A stretch of 64,000 bases of DNA, taken from Viridibacillus sp050279675 (GTDB taxonomy: Bacteria; Bacillota; Bacilli; Bacillales_A; Planococcaceae). Positions within the stretch are counted from its first letter, which is position 1. Every line of letters starts with the position of its first letter. The notes under the pieces were generated by a model. It ran no database searches. It saw nothing but the letters and a program-made list of their open reading frames with translations, and was not told the origin of the DNA. Of this stretch, positions 25,835-33,720 are shown one piece after another. The stretch lies in contig NZ_JBNNUK010000006.1 of the NCBI RefSeq assembly GCF_050279675.1, positions 124,001 to 188,000 of the forward strand, written 5' to 3'. The position numbers were made by a program, and so were the translations under genes.

Positions 25835-28609
25835 ATGTCTATGGAACAAACGAGGTATTCTCGACTGGCTTATATAACGAAAATGATAAACATGAAGCTA
25901 GATTTACGTGAAGTATTGGAGCAGGTAACACTAGCAATATCTGAAGAAATCGTCAAATGTGATTCTGTGGGCATTTATTTGCCGCAAAAAGATGGAACAT
26001 TCAGAGGATATGTAGGAAAACCAGAAGTAATTAATGGCTGGACATTGGATATGCATGTAATTGACACTGAAATAGATTTACTGGCAAAAGAAGTAATTGA
26101 AACAAAGAAAACCATCTATATTCCTAATACCTCAAAGGATAATCGACCTGATCCCAGAGCTGTTGAGGGGTTTCATATTAAATCATTATTAGCTCTTCCC
26201 ATCTCCTTTGAACAAGAGTTATTTGGCCTTGTTTTTTTATTTGATTATGGCATTCCAATGAACTTAACAGATGAAGAAATTCAAACTGTTGAGGCATATG
26301 TAAATATGGCTGCCGTTGCTATTCAAAACGCAAAAAATTTAGCTCATAAAGAACATCTCATTAAAGAAAAGCAGTTGCTGCTTGATGTTACACGTGACTT
26401 ATCAATGTGCTCCTCACTACAAGAGAGCCTTGATAAATGTTTTTTCTACTTAGAAAAGGTTTTAGATAATAACAATATAGGTGTTCACTTATTAGATCCT
26501 TTAGCAGAAAAAAGAATTAAACCGGTTAAGTTGAGTAAGGATAGTGATTGGACAGAAGAAAATTGGCTAAAAACACATAACAAAATAAAAATTGACCAAA
26601 GTAATGATGCTGTAATGCAGGAGGTTTTTGAAACCAAAAAAGCAATTCTTATTCCAAATGTATTTGAGGATGAAAGGCCTAATCATGAAGTTTGTCGCAA
26701 TTTCGGCATATACGGTTTAGTTATGTTTCCTTTGATTTCAATGGGTGAAATTTTAGGACAAATATCTATTGTTAATCTTGAAAAAAAAGCATTTTTCTAT
26801 TCAGAAACTCAATTACAGCTAGCCCAATCAATTGTTGACACTACAGCATCTGCATTATCAAACCTTTTATTTATGGAAAAGCAAGAGATCGTTATCGAGG
26901 AGAGAACCTCAGAAGTAATAGTCAAAAATAAAGAGCTTGAAAAAGTTGTAGCAGAGTTACAGCAGCTTAGCCGTGAAAAAGAGTTAATTCTCAATTCTGC
27001 AGGTGAAGGAATCTTTGGATTAGATCTTGATCGAAACATTACATTCTGCAATCCAGCAGGTGCACTCATGCTGGGTTATGAAACAGAGAGAGAATTAATC
27101 GGAAAATCAGTCGATATTATTATGAGTGGAAGTGAAACAGAGGACAACATTATTGTTTCATCCTTTTTAAATACAAATTTCAACAGCTACAAGGTGTTTT
27201 TTAGAAAAGACAACTCCAACTTTCCAGTTGAATATGTAACCTCCTTAATAAAAGAAGGAGACGAGATTGTAGGAGAAGTTGTCACATTTAAAGATATAAC
27301 TCAAAGAAAGCAACTGGAAGAAAAGATTAAATACCACGCTTATTTTGATAGTTTAACGGATTTACCAAATAGAATTCTTTTAATAGACAGACTAACTCAA
27401 GGATTGAAGTATGCAAAATTGAATGGAGAAAAATTAGCAGTTCTATATTTGGATTTAGACCGTTTTAAGTTAGTAAATGATTCGCTAGGACATAGCTATG
27501 GAGATCTATTGCTCCAAGATGTTGCCAAACGTTTAAGTGCTTGCGTTCCAGAAGGTGCAACCGTATCACGGCAAGGAGGGGATGAATTTACAATCTATTT
27601 ACCTAATATTAAATGTGAAAATGACATTTTGAAGGTTATTAATTGTTTAAATGCTTCTTTCTCTAAACCTTTCAACCTAATAGACAATGAAATATATATT
27701 AAAACAAGTATTGGTATAAGCCTGTTTCCTGATAACGGCGATACTACAGATACGTTAATCAAAAATGCAGACACAGCTATGTACAAATCGAAAGAAACAC
27801 CAGGTACTAGCTACCATTTCTTTAGCGAAGGGATGGATACAAGAACTTTTGAAAGTATCAAACTTGAAAATGATTTATATAAGGCTTTAGAGCAAGATGA
27901 ACTTATTATCTTCTATCAGCCACAAATAAACTATAAAACAAACAGACTTAAGGGAGTAGAAGCTTTACTAAGGTGGAATCATCGAGAACACGGAATGATA
28001 ACACCAGATAAGTTTATTCCAATTGCTGAAGAAACAGGTTTAATTGTCCCTATAGGTGAGTGGGTTCTTAAAGAATCTTGCAAACAATTGAAAAAATGGC
28101 ATAATCAAGGATACCCTTTAATTAGTATGTCTGTAAATTTATCCGTCCATCAGTTCGAACAGAATAATCTATTTTCTATTGTAAAAAATGTCCTAAAAGA
28201 AACAGATCTGTCACCTGAGTATTTACAACTAGAGCTTACAGAAAATTTAATTGTTAAAAATACAGAGTTAACATTAAAAACAATGACACAATTGAAGGGA
28301 CTTGGGATAAATTTAGCTATTGATGATTTTGGTACCGGATATTCATCTTTAGGTTATTTAAAAAATTTGCCGATTTCCACATTAAAAATTGATAAATCCT
28401 TTGTACAAGAAATGTTATGGGATGATGCAGCCATTACAAATACGATCATTACTCTCGCTCAAAATTTACACCTTGAGGTTATTGCTGAAGGGGTTGAAAC
28501 AAAAGAACAGGCAGATTTTTTATTGGCACAAAATTGTCATTTAATGCAAGGGTATTTTTTTAGTAAGCCCATGAAGGCTGAAGATATTATGAAAAAATAT
28601 TTCTATTAG
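25835..28609 (+). CDS. GAF-GAF-PAS-GGDEF-EAL cyclic-di-GMP protein (924 aa)
   Basis: This large soluble signalling protein has GAF (about 22-165), GAF (about 190-345), a short coiled coil (350-382), PAS (382-490), diguanylate cyclase (500-660) and EAL phosphodiesterase (675-920). The cyclase motif GGDEF is intact (581-585), without an RxxD inhibitory site in front. The EAL domain keeps EALLRW, ELTENLIV, IDDFGTGYSSL, KIDKSFV and AEGVET. Both activities are therefore possible. No membrane segment is seen. GGGGG precedes the ATG by 9 bases. The thiamine-diphosphate enzyme gene starts 32 bases later, so the two are probably co-transcribed. Confidence 0.93.
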   Translation: MSMEQTRYSRLAYITKMINMKLDLREVLEQVTLAISEEIVKCDSVGIYLPQKDGTFRGYVGKPEVINGWTLDMHVIDTEIDLLAKEVIETKKTIYIPNTSKDNRPDPRAVEGFHIKSLLALPISFEQELFGLVFLFDYGIPMNLTDEEIQTVEAYVNMAAVAIQNAKNLAHKEHLIKEKQLLLDVTRDLSMCSSLQESLDKCFFYLEKVLDNNNIGVHLLDPLAEKRIKPVKLSKDSDWTEENWLKTHNKIKIDQSNDAVMQEVFETKKAILIPNVFEDERPNHEVCRNFGIYGLVMFPLISMGEILGQISIVNLEKKAFFYSETQLQLAQSIVDTTASALSNLLFMEKQEIVIEERTSEVIVKNKELEKVVAELQQLSREKELILNSAGEGIFGLDLDRNITFCNPAGALMLGYETERELIGKSVDIIMSGSETEDNIIVSSFLNTNFNSYKVFFRKDNSNFPVEYVTSLIKEGDEIVGEVVTFKDITQRKQLEEKIKYHAYFDSLTDLPNRILLIDRLTQGLKYAKLNGEKLAVLYLDLDRFKLVNDSLGHSYGDLLLQDVAKRLSACVPEGATVSRQGGDEFTIYLPNIKCENDILKVINCLNASFSKPFNLIDNEIYIKTSIGISLFPDNGDTTDTLIKNADTAMYKSKETPGTSYHFFSEGMDTRTFESIKLENDLYKALEQDELIIFYQPQINYKTNRLKGVEALLRWNHREHGMITPDKFIPIAEETGLIVPIGEWVLKESCKQLKKWHNQGYPLISMSVNLSVHQFEQNNLFSIVKNVLKETDLSPEYLQLELTENLIVKNTELTLKTMTQLKGLGINLAIDDFGTGYSSLGYLKNLPISTLKIDKSFVQEMLWDDAAITNTIITLAQNLHLEVIAEGVETKEQADFLLAQNCHLMQGYFFSKPMKAEDIMKKYFY

Positions 28610-28641
28610 CTTTCTATTTTATAAAGTAAAGGAGAATCATT

Positions 28642-30285
28642 ATGAAAGCAGCTCGTACGGTCTTAGAATATTTGAAAAGTAACGGTGTTCAACATATTTT
28701 TGGTATTCCAGCAGGTTCTGTCAATGCGTTTTTTGATGAACTCAATGATATGAGTGAATTAACACCGATTGTAACAAAACATGAAGGGGCAGCATCATAC
28801 ATGGCCGCAGCTTACGCAAAATACACAGACCAGATGAGTGTATGTATTGGTTGTAGTGGACCTGGTGGAACAAACCTAGTAACAGGTGCTGCAAATGCCA
28901 TGCGGGAGCATTTACCGGTTTTATTTTTAACCGGTGCTGTTCCAATTAACACAATCGGTTTAAATGCTTCTCAAGAATTGGATGCTGAACCGATCTTTCA
29001 ACCAGTCACCAAATATAGTGTAACGGTTAAAGAATCAAAGGATTTACTGAAAGAAGTAGTAAAAGCCTCCGAAATCGCTATATCTGGAGTGCCTGGTCCA
29101 GTACATATTGCTATACCAATAGATATTCAACACGAAATAGTTCAAAACATAGAAATACCAGCTCCACCTAAAAGAACAGCTATAGTTCCTAATATCGATA
29201 CCATTAAAAATGTAGCTGAAGAGCTACTAAAAAGAAAAAATGGTTACATTTTGGCAGGACAAGGAATACGGAACTCAGTTGAACAATTACTAGAGTTAGC
29301 AGAAATATTAAATTGGCCTATTATAACAACACCGCAAGCAAAAGGATACATTCCAGAGGATCATCCTCTTCTAGTAGGCGTTTTCGGTTTTGCTGGCCAC
29401 GAGGCTGCCTCAAAATTGATAGCTGAAGGCGATGGACAAGTATTATTAATCGTGGGTTCAAGTTTAGGCGAAACAGCAACAAATAACTACAACTTAAATC
29501 TTACGAAAAATCGTTTGTCTATACAAATGGACTTTGATCAATCGGTTTTCAATCGAAAATATGAGATTGATATACCTGTGCTTGGCGATATAAATTTAAC
29601 TTTATTATTACTCATAGAAGAATTGAGAACTAAAGGGGTAACAAAAAAAAGGACTCCACTTGAAGTTAAAGAAAATAAAGAGCTTCTTGAGGATACAGGG
29701 GAGTATAACACGAAAAACGTTCTATTAAGTATTCAAAAATATTTACCTTCCTCCACTAGGTATGCAATTGATATTGGTGAATTTATGTCCTATGTCATTC
29801 ATCACATGAAGGTTTTAGATTATGATACTTATAGTATTAATGTACATTTTGGCGCAATGGGAAGTGGGATTGGTTCTGCCATTGGCTCAAAGTTAGCTGA
29901 ACCTGAACGTCCTGTTGTATGTATCACAGGTGATGGTTGCTTTTTCATGCATGGAATGGAAATATTAACAGCAAAAGAATATAATCTACCGATTTTGTTT
30001 ATTGTTATGAATAATGCTCGTTTAGGAATGGTTTACCATGGACATGCGCTACAATTCCACCGTACTCACCCATCTTTTGAGCAAAATCCAATTAATATTA
30101 GTGCTTTGGCTTCAGCTATGGATATACCAAGTTTTCGAGTAACGGAACTACTAGATATTAACCAAGATATGATTAATAACTTATTGAATTTAAATGGGCC
30201 AGCAGTCTTGGAAGTAGCTTTAACAGATCATAATACGCCTCCTATGGGAGACCGAGTTAAATTTTTGTCTTCTTTTGGAAAGTAA
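28642..30285 (+). CDS. thiamine-diphosphate-dependent enzyme, acetolactate synthase/pyruvate oxidase-like (547 aa)
   Basis: This is a three-domain ThDP enzyme. The N-terminal domain has the catalytic Glu in VTKHEGAASYMA and GCSGPGGTNL, the middle domain has ILAGQGIRNS, and the C-terminal ThDP motif runs GDGCFFMHGMEILTAKEYN and ends in VMNN. The fold covers acetolactate synthase, pyruvate oxidase, benzoylformate decarboxylase and related enzymes. The exact substrate is not clear, since no small ALS subunit or AlsD lies nearby. AAAGGAGAA precedes the ATG. It follows the GGDEF-EAL gene closely, within the rlmH-proximal cassette. Confidence 0.85.
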   Translation: MKAARTVLEYLKSNGVQHIFGIPAGSVNAFFDELNDMSELTPIVTKHEGAASYMAAAYAKYTDQMSVCIGCSGPGGTNLVTGAANAMREHLPVLFLTGAVPINTIGLNASQELDAEPIFQPVTKYSVTVKESKDLLKEVVKASEIAISGVPGPVHIAIPIDIQHEIVQNIEIPAPPKRTAIVPNIDTIKNVAEELLKRKNGYILAGQGIRNSVEQLLELAEILNWPIITTPQAKGYIPEDHPLLVGVFGFAGHEAASKLIAEGDGQVLLIVGSSLGETATNNYNLNLTKNRLSIQMDFDQSVFNRKYEIDIPVLGDINLTLLLLIEELRTKGVTKKRTPLEVKENKELLEDTGEYNTKNVLLSIQKYLPSSTRYAIDIGEFMSYVIHHMKVLDYDTYSINVHFGAMGSGIGSAIGSKLAEPERPVVCITGDGCFFMHGMEILTAKEYNLPILFIVMNNARLGMVYHGHALQFHRTHPSFEQNPINISALASAMDIPSFRVTELLDINQDMINNLLNLNGPAVLEVALTDHNTPPMGDRVKFLSSFGK

Positions 30286-30314
30286 GAACTTTTAAGGTTT
30301 CATAACTACATATG

Positions 30315-30362
30315 AAAAGTCATATAGAGCGGGCATCATACTCACTTTATATGACTTTTTTA
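30315..30362 (+). terminator. terminator of the GGDEF-EAL/ThDP enzyme unit
   Basis: A 12-bp stem (AAAAGTCATATA/TATATGACTTTT) with a long loop and T6, about 30 bases past the stop. Confidence 0.75.
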
Positions 30363-30417
30363 TCTTACAGAGAAATATCAATTTCGACTTAGCGTAATTG
30401 CATCCGGAGGCTTTATA

Positions 30418-30510
30418 TTCATTCAGTAGGTGTTTAGACACCTACTGAAAAGGAACAACATCCGCATTCATCTCACCACCTTCAGAGGTGGGAGTCTTCT
30501 GCTGAATGAA
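30418..30510. mobile_element. palindromic IS200/IS605-like relic
   Basis: A perfect 12-bp stem with a 4-base loop (30422-30433, 30438-30449) is followed by a second hairpin CCACCT-TCAG-AGGTGG (30476-30491). The outer ends TTCATTCAG and CTGAATGAA form an inverted pair. The second hairpin resembles the end structures of IS200/IS605 elements. No transposase gene is present, so this would be a non-autonomous relic. Confidence 0.4.
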
Positions 30511-30605
30511 GATAAATTTTCTATGACACTGTAAACTTCCCTGTTATGTCTATGTATAATTACAACTCTATCTCCAACGAATAGCTTACCTATCTACTCG
30601 CTTCT

Positions 30606-31220
30606 TTATAAATTTGAGAATGAATGTTGAATGACTCCAAGGATCGCTCCTATTGTTTTTCCTTTGAAGGCATCTGGAACAGCTTCACCTGTGGGGTTTA
30701 AGAAATAGTAACTATCTATTTTCTCATCGAAGTAATACCCTATATTCGTTAGTAAATGTTGTAAGTCAGTCGGTAATTCTACTAGCCCAGTTTGTTCAGT
30801 GAAATAATTTGTAGGAACGACCTTCACATCAACATCTCTTGCTCCAGAATATACTACAAATAAGTCTTTTTCATGTTGAACAACCCACTGACCTTTTGAA
30901 TATAAAGAAATTCTGGCTCCTTCTAATGAAGATATCGCTTCTAAATTAACACCAAAAATTTCATTTATTATTTTGCGAATTTCTGCCCCTGTTATTTCCC
31001 TGTCGTATTGATTTAGATAGGAATCTATTGCCTCTCTAGATGCAAGTGCATTTCCTGTTGATGAAGAACCCCCATCTGCTTCTTCCTTCTCTTTAGATAA
31101 TATAGGTATCTCATCTAAATTAACCTTGAAGATTAAATCTACAACATGACAAATCTCAGAACTACTAATTTTTTTCCCATAAGAATCAAAATACTTATCC
31201 ATCATTTCTGCCTTTTTCAT
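30606..31220 (-). CDS. hypothetical protein with duplicated 30-residue motif (204 aa)
   Basis: The N-terminal half holds two similar helical segments (about 10-39 and 68-97). Their common pattern is Y...Y...I...EI......IF.VNL..I, and a Ser/Gly-rich linker separates them. The C-terminal half (about 100-204) looks like an alpha/beta domain with WVVQHEKDLFVVYSG and LLTNIGYYFDEKIDSYYFLNPTGEAVP. There is no signal peptide. GGGAGGG lies 4 and 7 bases before two tandem ATG codons; I use the second. I do not recognise the family. It lies next to rlmH inside the first cassette. Confidence 0.7.
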   Translation of the reverse strand: MKKAEMMDKYFDSYGKKISSSEICHVVDLIFKVNLDEIPILSKEKEEADGGSSSTGNALASREAIDSYLNQYDREITGAEIRKIINEIFGVNLEAISSLEGARISLYSKGQWVVQHEKDLFVVYSGARDVDVKVVPTNYFTEQTGLVELPTDLQHLLTNIGYYFDEKIDSYYFLNPTGEAVPDAFKGKTIGAILGVIQHSFSNL

Positions 31221-31425
31221 CATTCAACCCTCCCATAAAAAATATAACACTAAAAAGAAAGCAAGAGATAGATTCTCTTGTTTCTCATCAAAATCTAGAA
31301 AATATCACCGCTAAGGTTTTTCCAATTCTATAAAACCTAACACAGCTGCATTTATTATGCAAAAGACCCTTCTCCTTAAGAGTCTTTGATGTTTCATGTA
31401 AAAATAAGGGCTTTTTATACCGATA

Positions 31426-31455
31426 AAAACCTCATTTACTTATGATACGGTTCAC
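31426..31455 (-). repeat. rlmH 3'-end repeat, site A (putative attachment site)
   Basis: This segment covers the last codons of rlmH (GAACCGTATCATAAGTAA on the coding strand) and the following ATGAGGTTTT. It is repeated exactly at 25437-25466 (30 bp) and 24293-24318 (26 bp), with decayed copies further left. The rlmH 3' end is the known attachment site of staphylococcal SCC elements, and the sequence strongly resembles the staphylococcal site. Confidence 0.85.
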
Positions 31456-31915
31456 CCTTCATAATCCTAAAACTTCTATATATTTGTTCCACCAACACTA
31501 ATTTCATCAACTGATGCGGTAATGTCATTTTACCGAATGATTGTTTTTCGTTTGCGCGTTTCAAAACGTCATCATGTAATCCAAGCGAGCCACCAATGAC
31601 GAAAGCAATTTTACTTTTACCATATGTCATAAGTGATTCAATGTCTTTGGACATTTCCTCGGACGTTTTCATTTTACCGTTGATGGCAAGAGCAATGACG
31701 TGAGTGTCAGGTGAAATTTTAGCTAAAATGCGTTCGCCTTCTTTTTTCTTAACAATTTCCATTTCGGCCTCGCTTAATTGTTCGGGTGCTTTTTCATCTG
31801 GGACTTCAATGAGATCGATTTTTGCATAGGCGCCAAGACGCTTGACGTACTCCTCAATCCCCATCTTTAAGTACTTTTCTTTTAATTTCCCAACGGTAAT
31901 AATCGCTATATTCAC
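31436..31915 (-). CDS. rlmH: 23S rRNA pseudouridine-1915 N3-methyltransferase RlmH (159 aa)
   Basis: This SPOUT-class methyltransferase acts on the assembled 70S ribosome. Typical features are the N-terminal MNIAIITVGKLKEKYLKMGI, the SAM-binding knot FVIGGSLGLHDDV and the C-terminal LVLVEQIYRSFRIMKGEPYHK. Length is exactly that of the family. The last codons form the repeat described at site A. It follows the CxxH/CxxC gene and htrA, as in other Bacillales. Confidence 0.97.
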   Translation of the reverse strand: MNIAIITVGKLKEKYLKMGIEEYVKRLGAYAKIDLIEVPDEKAPEQLSEAEMEIVKKKEGERILAKISPDTHVIALAINGKMKTSEEMSKDIESLMTYGKSKIAFVIGGSLGLHDDVLKRANEKQSFGKMTLPHQLMKLVLVEQIYRSFRIMKGEPYHK

Positions 31916-32005
31916 AAGTTATCCACCTTCACATTTAATTTACAAACACGTTATCCACAGAAGTTATACACATATCCACAAGTCGAATCAATATCTTGTG
32001 TACGC

Positions 32006-32170
32006 TCATTCGTTCGCCACAACATATGTTGCTGCCTCTTCACAATAAGCACAACTTGTGGATAACTTTTCTTCCTCTGTAGCCATTTCAAATAACGGCA
32101 CCTCTTTTTGTTCTGCCACGAACATGTCTAAAGCGTGCCCTATATGCGTTTCACAGCTGTATATTTTCAA
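32006..32170 (-). CDS. CxxH/CxxC mini-protein (54 aa)
   Basis: The gene starts at TTG (32170), with AAAGGA about 9-10 bases upstream, and encodes a protein opening KIYSCETHIGHALDMF and ending in SCAYCEEAATYVVANE. The motifs are CxxH (Cys6, His9) and CxxC (Cys40, Cys43), a likely zinc site. This matches the small CxxH/CxxC protein family found between htrA and rlmH in Bacillaceae. Function is unknown. Confidence 0.85.
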   Translation of the reverse strand: MKIYSCETHIGHALDMFVAEQKEVPLFEMATEEEKLSTSCAYCEEAATYVVANE

Positions 32171-32257
32171 AATATTTCATCCTTTCAATTTTCGGAATTC
32201 CCGTAAACTTATGCACAATTCGGTCAATGTTATCCACAGTCTATTGTAGCAAAGGAA

Positions 32258-32299
32258 AAGCGAGTAGGAAAGTCGTGGTTTCACGTTTCCTACTCGCTT
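32258..32299 (-). terminator. terminator of htrA
   Basis: A 12-bp perfect stem (GCGAGTAGGAAA/TTTCCTACTCGC) with an inner CGTG/CACG extension and a TTTTCC tail on the minus strand, 40 bases past the htrA stop. Confidence 0.8.
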
Positions 32300-32337
32300 G
32301 TTGATACGTTAGTAATTATATTCTATTATCCACAAGA

Positions 32338-33546
32338 TTAACTTGTTGGACTATTCGTTAAAGTTAGTACTTTTTCAATTATTTCCCCACCTCTGTACGC
32401 TTTAACTTTCATTTTATCGCCGACCTTTTTTTCATTATATAAATGTTTTCGAAGCTCAATTGAATTGTCTACTTTTTGACCATCAATTTCAACAATGACG
32501 TCATATTGTTCTAAACCTGCTTTTTCTGCTGATGAATTATTAACAACGCTACTAATAACAACACCTTCAGTTATTTCCGCTGGTAATTTTAATGTACGGG
32601 CTTGGTGGAATGCAGGAACATTTGTTAAATCAATTAATGATACACCCATAGATGGTCGCTCTACCTTACCAGATTTTTGTAGCTCATTAATTACTGGTAT
32701 TGCAGTGTTGATCGGAATAGCAAAACCTAAACCTTCAACTGTCGACTCAGCAATTTTCATTGAATTGATACCTATCACATCACCTGCAAGATTTACAAGA
32801 GCTCCACCACTGTTCCCTGGGTTAATAGCTGCATCTGTTTGTAATACCTCTGCTTGCCAGTCTGGCTCAGCATCACCATTTAAATCAACTGGTACTGTAC
32901 GATTCTTACCAGAAACGACACCTGTTGTAACAGATCCCGAAAAATTAAGACCTAATGGGTTACCAATTGCAATAACTGTCTCTCCTTGTTTTAAAACCTC
33001 AGAGTTACCAAATGTAGCAACTGTATCTACTTTTTTACTTGAAATTGAGATGACCGCTAAATCTGTCCAAACGTCACTACCTATTAGTTTTGCTTCTGTT
33101 TTTGAACCATCTGCTAATGTCACTTCTAATTGTTTCGCGCCTTCAACTACGTGATTATTTGTTACGATATACGCTGTATCTCCTTCTTTTTTATAAATGA
33201 CGCCCGATCCACTGCCGGCTTCTTGGGTAGTTGGTTCAGCTTGGCTCCAAAAATCTTGTGTTGTTTCTTGGATATTTGTAATACCAACCACCGCTCCTGC
33301 AACTTTTTCAACTGCTCCTGTAACATCTGTTGTTACCTCAGTTGTCACTTGCTGAGTTGTATTATTGCCTGTACCGATTGCTCCAGAACTATTTGGTAAA
33401 CGATCTACCATCGATGGCATCAATAGCCAAACAAGCAAAGCACCAATAATAACACCAATTAGTCCACTAAAGAAATAACCTGCTCTGCCACTTCGTTTTT
33501 TAGAACGACTTCTATCTTCTCCGTTAATGTTATCGTAATATCCCAT
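32338..33546 (-). CDS. htrA: membrane-anchored serine protease HtrA/YycK (402 aa)
   Basis: This is a trypsin-like quality-control protease of the cell envelope. A cytosolic Arg/Lys-rich start and one membrane helix (about 25-45) precede a Thr-rich linker. The protease domain has the catalytic His (NNHVVEG), Asp (WTDLAVI) and Ser (NPGNSGGALV), and a C-terminal PDZ domain follows (GVVISSVVNNSSAEKAGLEQYDVIVEIDG). An in-frame ATG at 33555 directly abuts GGAGGG, so the ATG at 33546, 9 bases away, is the better start. A terminator (33691-33713) separates it from the wal operon. Confidence 0.94.
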   Translation of the reverse strand: MGYYDNINGEDRSRSKKRSGRAGYFFSGLIGVIIGALLVWLLMPSMVDRLPNSSGAIGTGNNTTQQVTTEVTTDVTGAVEKVAGAVVGITNIQETTQDFWSQAEPTTQEAGSGSGVIYKKEGDTAYIVTNNHVVEGAKQLEVTLADGSKTEAKLIGSDVWTDLAVISISSKKVDTVATFGNSEVLKQGETVIAIGNPLGLNFSGSVTTGVVSGKNRTVPVDLNGDAEPDWQAEVLQTDAAINPGNSGGALVNLAGDVIGINSMKIAESTVEGLGFAIPINTAIPVINELQKSGKVERPSMGVSLIDLTNVPAFHQARTLKLPAEITEGVVISSVVNNSSAEKAGLEQYDVIVEIDGQKVDNSIELRKHLYNEKKVGDKMKVKAYRGGEIIEKVLTLTNSPTS

Positions 33547-33685
33547 ACGAATCATCCCTCCGTTGTTTATCTGATAGTTATACTATATCTTTTGAAGATT
33601 AAAATCAGATGAAAATGGATTAAAAATTAGTTCAAAATTCTTTACTTTTTTTATCTTCGTAACATATATTCCCCTATAAGTGCAT

Positions 33686-33713
33686 AAAAAAACCTCCCTT
33701 TTTAAGAGAGGTT
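33686..33713 (-). terminator. terminator of the walRK operon
   Basis: An AACCTC/GAGGTT stem with T7 on the minus strand, just past the yycJ stop. Confidence 0.65.
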
Positions 33714-33720
33714 AAAATTA

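Larger units (their letters stand above)
30286..30605. other. intergenic region with two palindromic structures
   Basis: It holds the terminator at 30315-30362 and the palindromic element at 30418-30510. Otherwise no gene is visible. Confidence 0.5.
31919..32334. repeat. cluster of DnaA boxes between htrA and rlmH
   Basis: Four perfect TTATCCACA boxes occur at 31951-31959, 32057-32065 (opposite strand), 32230-32238 and 32326-32334. Single-mismatch boxes are at 31919-31927 (TTATCCACC), 31964-31972 (TTATACACA) and 31972-31980 (ATATCCACA). Seven boxes in about 415 bp is far above chance density. The group spans the rlmH start, the CxxH/CxxC gene and the htrA end. Confidence 0.75.
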
